From Erigeron canadensis (Eukaryota > Streptophyta > Magnoliopsida > Asterales > Asteraceae): a DNA stretch of 64,000 nucleotides. The stretch lies in assembly GCF_010389155.1 (NCBI RefSeq), contig NC_057761.1, positions 57,472,587-57,536,586 of the forward strand, written 5' to 3'. Under the pieces are notes generated by a model. That model saw only the letters and a program-made list of their open reading frames with translations, ran no database searches and was not told where the DNA came from. Below, piece by piece: positions 30,742 through 42,060 of the stretch (position 1 is the first letter of the stretch; each line of letters starts with the position of its first letter). The translations under genes and the position numbers were made by a program.

Positions 30742-30933
30742 TTTTTTGTTTAGTGACCTGACTTTATGTTAATAAGAGCCTTTTGTTTTGTTTAGTGACG
30801 AAACAAAACAAAACAAGATAAAGAAACAACGCAAAGATCAAACAAAACAAACTGTTAGGATTTTCGCCTCCTATTAACTTAAAAAGAAAGAAAAACAAAA
30901 GGCTCATTTTTTTTTTTAGTGACCTGACTTTAT
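30742..30933. repeat. Direct-repeat-flanked segment with an inner inverted repeat
   Basis: A near-identical ~26-bp direct repeat (T-run then TTTAGTGACCTGACTTTAT) occurs at 30742-30767 and 30907-30933. Between them GAGCCTTTTGTT and AACAAAAGGCTC form an inverted repeat. This could be a small element with a long TSD or a filler duplication. Confidence 0.5.
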
Positions 30934-31580
30934 CATGCAACTATATATAATGCATACTATCAACTATCATGCAATTTTGTCGAGCATTGGCAAAAGCATT
31001 GAAACTTTAATATGGCCATTTTCGAGTTCTCCAAGGTGGTTCCCGTAATCCCGTCTGATTTTGGTTTAAACTCTTTGATAATTATACAAAATGTCATTTT
31101 GTTCAATGTTCGTATACCATAATCCACAAATTAAAAGGTGGTGTTAAATAGGGACGGCGGCAGCATGGGGCAGTGGGGTCAGCTAGACAACTGTCCCCAC
31201 TTAAATTTTAGTACAATGTAATTTTTTAACATTTAACTGATATAAATGTAATTTTTTTTTAAAAGTAAGAAAAAAATAAGTATGAAATAAATACAAATGT
31301 TACTTTCGTTTATCATAAGCTTATTCTTTGGATGTCATTGGTCATCAAAACATTAATTTTGAGATAAATATGTTCATTGAGAGATTAAAAAAACTTAGAG
31401 TTGTTCTTGATTTTTAATAGAAAGAATGAAGTATAGTTTAAGAAAACACTTTCGTTGTTTGGGTATATAAATATGTAGTACATTAATAGTGAAATTGGTT
31501 GTGAAAATTTTATTTCTTTCAAATTATTATATATATTTATCACAAACAATTAATTATAATTATCAAAATGTAAGAAATAT
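30934..31580. other. Intergenic
   Basis: A GGGACGGCGGCAGCATGGGGC patch near 31153 resembles fragments of Asteraceae transposons but cannot be assigned. Otherwise AT-rich without genes. Confidence 0.3.
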
Positions 31581-31769
31581 GGGGGATGGGAATATAAGGT
31601 TGCCGGATATCTAAGCTTAGGTGTGCAACACTTACATATTTTTTTTTAATCCATAAAAATCATGGGGGCTCATGCATTTATTCATTAAACAATAAATAAT
31701 AAAACATTAGTATGTAAGGGGTTCCACACTTAAACTTAGGTGCCGGACAATCTTATATTCCTTTTCCCA
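31581..31769. mobile_element. MITE (family also at 60689)
   Basis: The left end GGGAATATAAGGTTGCCGG and the right end CCGGACAATCTTATATTCC are inverted repeats. The interior shares AGCTTAG and TTTAATCCATAAAAATCATG with the element at 60689-60894. Confidence 0.6.
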
Positions 31770-31771
31770 GG

Positions 31772-31774
<3 letters not shown>

Positions 31775-31841
<67 letters not shown>
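31775..31841. repeat. (AC)27 followed by (AT)n microsatellite
   Basis: Uninterrupted AC dinucleotides at 31775-31828 pass into AT dinucleotides up to 31841, where a MITE begins. Confidence 0.97.
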
Positions 31842-32044
31842 GGGGTTAGTTATTGTAAAACAAAGATTAAAGTAAAACAAATAAGACAAGATCTTGACCC
31901 TTAGATCATGATAAAGTTGATGCACGGAGATTCACATATATATTGATACACGATGATTTTGATGATGCACAATGATTGTTAGTGAAGGAAAATCTATTGT
32001 TTTATTTGTTTTACTTTAATACTTGTTTTATTTTACCTAGAACC
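31842..32044. mobile_element. MITE inserted in a TA repeat
   Basis: The left end GGGGTTAGTTATTGTAAAAC continues to ATTAAAGTAAAACAAATAA. The right end mirrors it (TTATTTGTTTTACTTTAAT ... ATTTTACCTAGAACC). TIRs extend about 45 bp. (TA)n runs lie on both sides, as expected for insertion into a TA microsatellite. Confidence 0.65.
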
Positions 32045-33450
32045 TATATATATCTATATATATATACAAGTTAATTATATATGATTGAATACGTTTTTAT
32101 TTAATAAGACCTTGTCTGACACGTGTGGTCATTATTTATTAAAAAAAATTAATATTTTTAAATATGGGTGTTAGACCTGATGTGGATTACAAATTCTTTT
32201 GAAGGTCCATTTTCTATTTTCGTGTTAAAGGCCCTGATTTTTTGCATTATCGGATGCGACTCTTATAAATATGACAAACAACTTTTAAAATTGTTTCTTC
32301 GAAAAAAAATAATTCTTGCTCCCTTTCCGGTGTTATGGATTATCGGATAGCAGATAGCATGACTTCTTCCAATGTGATCATAAGTATATCATCAGTTTAT
32401 TATGCAAGTTATATGCTTAGAGATGGCAGTATCTACCAGCATACGGAGACTACGTCATTATGAATAATAACTATAAAAAACCAACCGCTTTGAGATAACC
32501 TATCAGGAAATTTAAATTGTCCAAAGTGTTGCAACATATTTTGACTAGTTGCCCGACCCACCTTATTTACCACTAACATAAAGCTGAATCTGGGTTGATT
32601 GTCTTTAAGCTGTCCTTCCATTGAAAACCCAAATTTGTGGATTAAAGCACTGCAATTGACCTCATGTTCCATGATTGCATTTGTGGGGGGAAAAAAGGTT
32701 CTTTTTTGGGCACTAATCTGATTGACATATAAAGAATGTTATGACAGCAACATTAGTCAAAAAAGATAAAGCATGTCAACCCAGATCAGGTCTCAATGGA
32801 CCACAAATAGCACATGCCTCGCACAAACACAAATGGAAACACAACCCACTAACCTACACTCACAAATCCTATAAAATACCTTCAAAAGCCAAAAGTTGGA
32901 CCATTAAGATCAGCATTATACAAATCATAGACCATTGCAGCTTTTCTAGTATTCCTTAAATTCCCATTTGGTCCTGCAAGTTACGCAAACCATGTGTACT
33001 ATTCATAATTCAAAGCGACATTTTGGGCAACGACTTGTTCACTTTTTGCCGATATACTATACAAGTATATTTCTTAATCTAGCATTTTGAACTCGTTTAA
33101 TGCAACATGTCGACAAATCAACTTCTTTTATTGATAAGTCAACAAAATGGTCAATGATACGTTTGTTGCATGCTTCTGTAAAAGGTGAATATCGTATTTT
33201 TTGCAGGTTGCCTATATCAAAGAAAAAATATATGCTTAATAGATCTTGGATATGGAAATTTGAACTGACCAAACCTAAAACAACCTCTAATATCAAGGAA
33301 AAATGGCACCATTGGAATAAATAACCAAGGCTTCAAAGTTCATACAAAAAGATGACCGCCCAAATCCTGAACATCTTTTAACCATTTTTGATTACTTATA
33401 TTTGAACATTTTTACTGGACTTCACCAATGGGCAAAGAATGGGAAGCATG
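32045..33450. other. Intergenic, 3' of the REVOLUTA-type gene
   Basis: It includes the 3' UTR of the HD-ZIP III gene at its right end. Short open frames occur (minus 32433-32672, plus 33100-33324), but they show no family motif, no splice context and no codon bias, so they are not called as genes. Confidence 0.4.
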
Positions 33451-36400
33451 TTACACAAATGACCAGTTAACAAAAGAAAAAGCAAGGCAATGGACAGTAC
33501 TTTCCTCCGCTGCAAGAACTTTCCATGCTATGGCATGTTCATATGATATATGACGTCCCATTGCTGACATACAAATCCCACCAGGTAAATGCGTATATCC
33601 CTGAAAAAACCAACAATGTAGATTAGAAAAATCGCAAAACTTATGATACTTTCTAGTTAAAAGATTTAAGAAATTGAAACTTCATCATGTAAGTTGAATT
33701 GATTATATACCTGTTGCATAATCTTGGAAAATTCTGGAACGAGAGCCTTTCGTCCAGATTCATCGAACAGTTTGTCTAATGTGATGTCCTGTAATGACAC
33801 AAGAGTTGTCTCCAACATGTCAAGCCCTGCTTGATTTGCAAATATGAAAACTGGCAATGACTGCAAAAAGCACACCAAATTATAAATTAGATTAAAATTT
33901 TGGAACATCATAAAATCATCAAACATAAAGTAGAGGTGGCATTTCAACCCACACTTTTAGTGGTTATACAACTGCAGGGAGAAAACATCTAACAGAAAAC
34001 AGGGCAAATCAATTGAGCTGGTAAAAACTCTAAACTTGTGGTAATAGTTTGAACACTACCTAGCATGCCCAGCACCCATAACCCAACATGCCCAGCACCA
34101 CCAGTATGAACTCTACATAAAAATTAATTAAAAATAGAAAACACTTCTTATTATATTTACCTTCAAAGAACAACACAAAACGGCATCCTGATGTTGCCAA
34201 AGATCTTTTAGTAACACGTCACCAACAACCGAACCCGAGCTTAGTAAATCTGCTCCTAAATGATACCTGAAAATTGAATAACCATACATCAAAATAGTGT
34301 CTATGTCGATTCTCAAAGTGTTTGTGGCAAAAGAACTTACGTGTAGCTCTGGCAAATCCATTGAGCTAAAGTCAGTGCTTCAGGTGAGCTAGGAGATGGT
34401 TTGGGACCTACACAAGGGCTCAAACCAGAAGGGGATATGGCCATCGCAACTCTCTGAACAGAATTGATCACACTACGAACATATTGTCGAGCCATTGTTG
34501 CCACACTTTCAGCAAGGTTGCTTTCAAAAGGAAACTGGAAGGCGATAGTCAACACAGATCTTGTGGTTTGACAAGTTGACATGTCGGTCGAGCCATTGTT
34601 AGGCATAGGGGTCACATCCAGACTAGAAGTTAGGTCAAGCGTTCTATGGGTGTTTACCATCGCATTCTTAGCATCACCCTGGTTAAGATAATCAGTTAGT
34701 CAAGAGCTGTAGGAAAGATAAAAGAAAGGAAAAAGGAACCTGGTAATCGCGAACTCAACTGATTTTGGTTCCAATGGAATTATACGAAATCCAGAGGGTA
34801 CAAGAGGAGCATCATCAGGAAACATCTCATCTATTGGAGCAAAAACAAGTTCGGAACAAGCTCCAACTGCATTTTCATCAATTCCGTTGCATAGCTAAAT
34901 CCAAAAAATTGCAACAATACCATGAACATCAATTCAAGAAAGAGATTATGTATAAACAGTCAGATTAAGTTAAATAGCTGACATAAAGCGGATTGTACAA
35001 GATACTGCTGGATATGTTCCTGCAATTTGGAACCGTAATGATAAATTCATTAAATTTTATAGTGTTTGGCAAACACTAGTTATCTAAGTTGTTAGGACAT
35101 TAACTGCTACAAATACATTTATGCAGACTATTAGACCAGCTTGTGAAATTGGAGTAGGTAATTTCATGTTACCCTTAGATAATCAATTCTGCTTTATTGC
35201 AGGCTTACAGCTGGTACGAAACGTTTTAGTAATCAGATAATTAAAAAAATAAGCCTGATATCGAAGCATTTGCAACATTAAGTTACAGTACCAGATAACA
35301 ATTTAAACAACCCGTATATATAGTTGAAGATTAAAAAGTCAAAAAAATCACCTGCAAGAGATGAATATCTCTTGACATAAATGGATCCTCTTGTCCAAGT
35401 GCATGACCTTCAAGCCTTACAACTTCAAGCATCTACTTGGAACATGAAAGTTCGGTTCTTAGATTAATATGGATATATATTAATATTCAATAAACATGAA
35501 ACAGGAGGGAAAGAAGATACTTCTTCATGTTCAATTGTGTGGCCAAGAGGCATGATAATTTGGCTACCGGTGAAACGTGTGGGTCTCATTCCCAGATATG
35601 AACATGAGTTGGCTTTAACCGATGCAGCAGAATAAGCATCAACATTAAAGTCAGCCCACTCTGACCGATGCTCTCTTAAAAAGCGAACCAGCACTGCTGG
35701 AGGCACATTCTGGGTACAGCAATGTAATAACATTCAAAAAAAGGCCTAAATACATACTATAAATAATTGAATAAATAAAAAACAAGAAACGGTTATAATA
35801 CTCACTTGAAAAAGCATCGAGGCCTTTGCACAAAGAATCCCTCCAAGGTAGGACAGGGAATTGGAGGTATTAATAGAATTGGTCAGACTCTTGGTTGAAT
35901 TTACTGCAACGATCACATCTTCAACACCGTCACAGTTCATCAACGACCACCCATCGTCACTAAATCCATTTATGGCATCGTTGAAGCCTCTGCAAGTGGA
36001 AGTAAAACGAAGAATAAATTACAAATTACAAATACAAGCACAAATTTACCGGCACAAAGAAAAAGAAACCATTAAACTTTAGAGCAAACCTGCTTAATCT
36101 TTGACTTAAAGTTCTCAAAACAGCCGGTTGTCTTCCCAGTCCATAAACTACCTCCCCACTTGACTCCTGGGCTATTTGTCTAAGATAACGCAATGCCTAC
36201 ATCCAAAAGAACTGAATGAATGACAAGAAAGTATAAAGTTTTACCATGAAAATATAGTAAATGAGATTTTACTCACTGCGATGGTCATCTTTTGGGCTAC
36301 AACTTTGGAAGATTCATAAAGTGAACGCAGAACCTCCGGCACACTCCAAGCCTACATTATAAAGATTATGTCTTTTAGCAATAAATCTTGTTGCAACTGT

Positions 36401-38564
36401 GTCAAAAACATATTTGTATATAGAATAAATAAGTCAACCACTCTTTCTGAGTTTTCATTTTACCTCAAGGTTTAGGTGATCCACTATATGTATAATGGAA
36501 CCACCACCTTCACAAGGGCGAATAAGGTAACCACTCGGTAGCATTTCCGCTCTTACAAACTGAGTAATAGCAGCTGGGTTCGGGCCTGCACCGGAACCAG
36601 ATAGGGATCTCTCACACACCTAATTTTGTAAAACGATTGGAAATTAAGCACCCAAGGTAAGATCAGAAATACAGATAAAAGTTGATAAAAGAAATCAAGT
36701 TAAATGGTAATCGTAAACGTACCACAAGACTTCCGTTTTCTAAACTGGTAGTGTATCTTAACGTCCAGAAGTCCCGCGCAGGAGCCAGTGTTGTAGGAGC
36801 AAAGATCTAAAAACAAAAGCATCATACATTAATTTTCGATAAAAAAAAATGACTATAATAAAGACATATATATATATATTAACATTTATATTTACCTGTG
36901 TATATACAAGTTCAATTGTGCCCCCATTCCCGGCAGGAAACATTGTGAAAACTTCTATATTACGGCAGTCACGGAACCAAGCTTGACGATCTTTTAGGAT
37001 CTCTACAATCTACATATAACGAAAAACATTAACATCAAGATCAAAGGTAAGGCTAATGCTAACTATTAATTACAACGAACCATATTACCTTTGTGGGCTC
37101 TAAACTTACAAGACCGCAGGCTCTAGCTGCCACTCCACTGCAACTCTGTGAAATAGCAAAGATCCCAACCGAATCCGGACCAGGCTGGAAAAAATAATAG
37201 AATTTTTAAAACCAATCAAGTCCATTGTAATCAAGATTATTATGAATTAGATCAAAATAGAAAATTTGATATATATATATATACATATATATATATATTA
37301 AAATTAAAAATTTTTATACAAATATGATGGTAGATAAATTCAAGTAAATAAGTATTTGCAGACCTTCATCCCAGGCATCTGGACCCAATCAACAGCAGTT
37401 CCTGTAGCCTTAGATAGGAACTCTGCTAAGGTCTCCTCTGCAATCGAGAGTAGTCTGTGATAAAGCAAAAACGATAAAAATAATTAGATCACCATTCACA
37501 AATATAAAGAAACACTAAATCTAGAGATCCAATCGATGAAAGTCCAATTTACCCAGCCGGGTTGTTAGCATCTCTCGTAGAATGCTGGGGAGTGGTGATC
37601 GCGGATTCACAGCTTGCATCCGTGGCTGCTGAACCCTGCAGAAACCAACCTTTTCATAAATATTTGTATGAACAGAATCACAAATAATCTCAAATCTAGC
37701 TTCGTAACCTTTTAGGCAACAATTACTTGTACAAACTTACAGTGTGCAACTGCTGGCGCATATAACCATTTTCGCATACTAGCTGAGACACTTGTTTCAG
37801 CAATCTGTCATTTTCCTCCATTAATAACTTGTTCATGGCAGATAGCTTCTTGTTTACAGTCTGTAACCGTGAAGACTCTTTTCGTTGCTTTTCTCGACAT
37901 CTAAACACAGCATAACATTATTATAGACTAACACATCAAAGTCGGCACACAATTTAACCTACATTTCATTTCCAATCTTCCATTCCTTGCTCAAAAATAT
38001 AACAAAAAATATAATAAATCACATGTATTCCACTTCTCCCTGATTAATTTATTGCACATCTAATCAAATCAAGAAAAGCTAAATTTGCTACAACCTTTCA
38101 AATAAAAAAAGGACTAATTACTAAAATTCCAAAACTAGTATAAATAAACAAAGGTATCATAAACATCAAGATTCACTACTAATGCATGTATCAGAATTCA
38201 TACAAATTAACAGTCTTGAACAAAAAATATCAAAGATAACCATGTTGTGTCCAGGGAAAAGGTATGGGGATATAACATAAAGAAGAAAGAAAAAAATAAC
38301 AATTACAAAATCTTGTTGATACCTTCTATTTTGAAACCAAACTTTGATTTGTTTAGGTTCAATGTTGGACAAAATAGGACATTCTCTGATCAATTGTTGT
38401 CTTCTTAGAGAACTAGGTTTTGGGCATTCTGCATAAACTCTTTCCAAAGCTTCAACTTGCTCAGTTGTATACCTTACATATTTTCCATTATCCAACTGAT
38501 GCTTTGTAATACTATTATTGTTGTTCATCTCAGTATGATGCTGGTGCTGAACCACCATGGCCAT
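33451..38564 (-). CDS. REV: Class III HD-ZIP transcription factor, REVOLUTA type
   Basis: Eighteen minus-strand exons: 38564-38323, 37900-37741, 37635-37553, 37454-37364, 37184-37089, 37009-36896, 36806-36723, 36619-36464, 36351-36277, 36196-36090, 35989-35806, 35709-35521, 35432-35352, 34894-34760, 34678-34341, 34266-34161, 33860-33711, 33600-33451. They give 846 aa, the usual size. Homeodomain about residues 28-87 (YVRYTTEQVEALERVY ... IKVWFQNRRCREKQRKE). Leucine zipper about 88-130 (NKLLMEENDRLLKQVSQLV). START domain about 155-375 (LLSIAEETLAEFLSKATG). MEKHLA domain towards the C-terminus, ending AFSFVNWSFV. The nuclear factor promotes adaxial identity, meristem and vascular development; the family is regulated by miR165/166, HAT co-factors and LITTLE ZIPPER peptides. 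Intact in all exons. REV is preferred over PHB/PHV or ATHB8/15 from overall sequence. Confidence 0.94.
37175..37374 (-). promoter_or_regulatory. miR165/166 target site split across exons 4 and 5
   Basis: In the spliced mRNA, CTGGGATGAAG (exon 4 end, 37374-37364) joins CCTGGTCCGG (exon 5 start, 37184-37175). Together they form the 21-nt site complementary to miR165/166. Intron 4 (37363-37185) interrupts the DNA, so only the spliced RNA is a target. The codons encode PGMKPGP in the START domain, as in all HD-ZIP III genes. Confidence 0.93.
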
Positions 38565-39149
38565 TTTTTTAAAAAATTACTAATCCTGTTTTAAGAATTT
38601 TATTACAAATACTTTTGAAGTTATGTGTGTGTGTTTTTTGTGTGTGTTTATATAATGTTTTTCACACAAGGGAAAGTTGTATATTTTGACTAATATACAG
38701 ACAAAAAACAAAACAAGTCTACTTTTTTTGTTTCTTCCTCTCTCTTTTTTGATCAAACTATTTGTATACACACTTTAACTGATTTCACACACAACACTCT
38801 TTTGTTTTTTTTAACTTCAAGAATCTTGAAAATTACAATGAAAACAAAGACCCACCAAAATCTTGACGATGAAAAAAGGATTTGAAACTTGATTTTTCAA
38901 GAGCTCAAATAACCCAGAAAAAATATAACAAAAAGATCAAATTTTGAAGCTATATATGTGTCTAAAATATACTGTTGTATGTGTCACTAAAAACAAACTA
39001 CTTGATGTGTAGAAGGAGGAGGAGAAAGGGGGGAACCCTAGGAGAAGAAGAAGACATGGTTTTGTTTTGAGAACAGCAACATAACAAATGCAGAGAGAGA
39101 AAACAAGTTAAAAATGGAGGAAATTATACACATATACATACACAATGTA

Positions 39150-39180
<31 letters not shown>

Positions 39181-39320
39181 AATAAATATGAAGATGTTGT
39201 GTGTGTCTCGGAAATCAAAAAATGAGAGTGTTTATATGCTGCTGCTGATGGTGGTGGGAGCGCAGCCTCGAGCCAGCCTTTCTTTGCCTTGTGTAAATTT
39301 TTATATATATTTATTTACTC
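38565..39320 (-). promoter_or_regulatory. Long leader and core promoter of the REV-type gene
   Basis: On the minus strand a TATA-like AAATATATATAA lies at about 39300-39312. The ~700 bases between it and the ATG at 38564 would be a long leader containing (CT)n (plus (GA)n at 39161-39180), (CA)n and several upstream ATGs. Long leaders are usual for HD-ZIP III genes. A leader intron cannot be excluded. Confidence 0.45.
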
Positions 39321-40263
39321 TATCTATATCTACTACTCGTACTACTATTTTAGTAGCACTAGTTATTACTAATAATATAATATAATATAATATAATAATA
39401 ATATTATATTGCTGTATATGTTATACGAGTATATGGAGTTTTTACCAAGAAAAAACATTCACTTGTCCTTGTTTTGTATGTGGGAAATGATAAACCATAT
39501 TAGATCTTGCCTTAAAAATACCCTTAAAATTATCAAATAGTGATATATGGTATTTATTAATTTTCTTTTTCTTAATTTTATCAAATAGTGATATATATTC
39601 ATCTCTTAGTTAAGGTCATTCTTTTTAAAAAATTAATCATTTCCCTTTGTTTTTATATATGTTTTAGCCAATAATATTTGATTTTAGATAGTGATAAAGT
39701 GTTCATTTCATACCAAATATAATTTATCAATTCATTTTTCAAGTGATGATCAATTGTGATTCGCATAATGATTATAGTGTTAAAAGAATTTATAGAAAAA
39801 TAAGTTAAGATAATTAATCATTTACTTTTATTTTATTGTATAAATAACTCATTTAGTTGTAAACATTTAAGGTCAAAAACATGTGGTTGAGACGGTTAAA
39901 ATGTTGGTTTTGATACAAACGATCATTGTTCAAGTCTTGTCATTAACGAAATTTTTTCTTTTACATAATGTTCAATGAGAAAAGACCGGTTGGCCTTTAG
40001 ATAATTGTTGCAAAGGTAATTGATGTAAAAAGTTAATGGAAATATTTTAGATAAATGACTTATATTGTAATCTAATGTATTTTAGATAATTTCTCCATAA
40101 CTTTTAAAGAAAGTGTTGTTTTATCTATTCAACAGTATATATAAAAGTATAGATTAGGTGTATATGAGAATTAGGATTAAGAAATAAGGATATTTTGGGT
40201 ATAAAAATGTGTTGAATTTCCTAAAATAGGAGAGATCAATATGTTTTATAACGGATTGTAGAT
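39321..40263. other. Intergenic
   Basis: It starts with AATATAATAT dinucleotide-like runs (39370-39410). At 39885-39960, GTTGAGACGGTTAAAATG and TTGTTCAAGTCTTGTC resemble SINE A and B boxes with no clear ends. No gene. Confidence 0.3.
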
Positions 40264-40419
40264 GGGTTTTGCTAAACAAAGCCCTAAGGGCTTTCGTTAA
40301 GATGCATTAATTAGTTGTTTACTTACCATAAATATCAGGAGACCGGCATTTAATATAGAATTGTACAACCTTTTTATGCGCGTTAAATGAAGCCCTAAGG
40401 GCTTCATTTAGCATTTTCC
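40264..40419. mobile_element. Small MITE (family also at 62095)
   Basis: The ends GGGTTTTGCTAAA and TTTAGCATTTTCC are inverted repeats. The interior is about 70% similar by eye to 62095-62250, including AGTTGTTTACTTACCATAAA and the TTTTTATGC block near the right end. The 9-bp flanks here are degraded. Confidence 0.65.
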
Positions 40420-40570
40420 ATTATTAATTATTATGACTTGATTTTTCTATTTTTATAGTGAAAAATCAAAAATAAACTTAAAAAGTTATTAATATTAATG
40501 ATGGTATTTGAGAAACTGATCTTAGATGTTTAAGTTACAAAATTTTAAGTTATTCTTCCATATAATTTAA

Positions 40571-40757
40571 AGGTTAAGATTTCCTAAAGTTGATCTTCAA
40601 CTTTAGGTAAAGCTGGATTAATTTTAGCCATTGGATTAAATCCAATAGTTAAGATTAAAATATGATATTTAAATCTTGACCATTGAATTTTATCCAATGA
40701 ATAATATTGATCCAACTTTCCCTAAAGTTGATAATCAACTTTAAGGAATCTCAATCC
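40571..40757. mobile_element. MITE with long TIRs (family also at 15116)
   Basis: The left end (GGTTAAGATTTCCTAAAGTT) and the right end (AACTTTAAGGAATCTCAATCC) are inverted repeats extending about 45 bp. The flanks ATAATTTAA (40562-40570) and ATAATTTAT (40758-40766) match in 8 of 9, a Mutator-like TSD size. Confidence 0.65.
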
Positions 40758-40766
40758 ATAATTTAT

Positions 40767-41482
40767 TACTTACTAACATTTATCTTATATAACATTATGT
40801 TTGCATGTTTACCTCACAATATGACGGAACAATAGTGATGACAACCAGATGTGATACTATAAAAATATAGATAGTACTGATAATGAATGAGGATATTCAT
40901 TAGAATATGTAAAAAGGTTGTTTTGAAAATTTTAAATCTTATTTTTATAGCATATAAAGGGAGAAAAAACTCCAAATATTATGATGTATTATAGAGGTAT
41001 ATTATCACTTATATAATTATTTTCAACACTCTAACATCAAACACTTTGTAAGTAAAATCTAACCTTTAATTGCAGAAAACCTCCATGTCTTAATCTGGAC
41101 TTTATAAAAATACCCATGTTATGCACATGAATAAAGTATGTGCATGATATATGTGATACATATGAATAAAGTATGTCCATGTCTTATTCCGGACTTTATA
41201 AAATAACCTTTAATTTCATTAAATTTTGATGTTAGCAAAATGCTCAAACAATAAAGATACAAGTTTTTTAAATGAATTGAGTCATGCTTCTAAGCACAAA
41301 ATTATTGTTAAAAAAAATCATTTGCAAAATAAATTGGCTAATAGAGCAGGTTTACGAAGGAAAAAAAAAAAATTTAGAGTGTCTTCCATTACAACAAAAT
41401 AGAATTGTTCACGTAAAATAAAAATTGCAATAAGTCAATTCTCGATTTTTCCAACAAAGATAGTTAGCTAATGGAATGACGT
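40767..41482. other. Intergenic
   Basis: A short direct repeat lies at 41085-41205: CTCCATGTCTTAATCTGGAC and TCCATGTCTTATTCCGGAC, each with ACTTTATAAAA after it. No gene. Confidence 0.4.
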
Positions 41483-41491
41483 TTTTATATT

Positions 41492-42051
41492 GAGAAAATA
41501 ACATGAGTACTTAATTTTTAGAAAAAATATACCAATTTAACCAACTTTTTTTTAATTTTCACAAAATACCCAACAAAATCGTAATAAAAAGTAAAAATCG
41601 CAACAAGATTTTGAAAATCGCTATGAGATTTTGAAAATCGCAATGAGATTTTGACTTGTTTCTGATTTTGACTTTTTATTAAGATTTTGAATTTTGAATA
41701 GTGTATTTTTAATATAAAAAAAAGTCGAAATCTCAAAAAAAAAAAGTCACAAAACGTAACGCGGAAGTCAAAATTTTAGAAAAAGTCAAAATTAAAAAAA
41801 AAAATCAAAATCTCTATGCGATTTTCAAAATCTCTATGAGATTTTCAAAATCTCTATGAGATTTTTTAAAAATCTCATTGCGATTTTTGCCAAATCTCAT
41901 AACGATTTTCTAAATCTCATTGCGATTTTCAAAATCTCATTGCGATTTTCACTTGTTATTACGATTTTGTTGGGTATTTTGTGAAAATCTGAAAAAAGTT
42001 GGTTAAATTGATATACTTTTATAAAAATTTGGGTACTCATGTTATTTTCTA
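41492..42051. mobile_element. Mutator-like foldback MITE, 560 bp, 9-bp TSD
   Basis: The TIRs start GAGAAAATAACATGAGTAC and end GTACTCATGTTATTTTCTA and stay complementary for more than 95 bp. The perfect 9-bp TSD TTTTATATT is at 41483-41491 and 42052-42060. The centre consists of repeated AAAATCTCATTGCGATTTTC-type words in both orientations. No transposase. Confidence 0.8.
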
Positions 42052-42060
42052 TTTTATATT

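Noticed and set aside
31707..31925. Minus-strand frame with a Cys/Val run
   Set aside because: Encoded by the (AC)n microsatellite.
32433..32672. Minus-strand 79-codon frame downstream of the REV-type gene
   Set aside because: No recognised domain and no exon partners.
33100..33324. Plus-strand frame antisense to the REV 3' flank
   Set aside because: No family resemblance; probably chance in AT-rich DNA.
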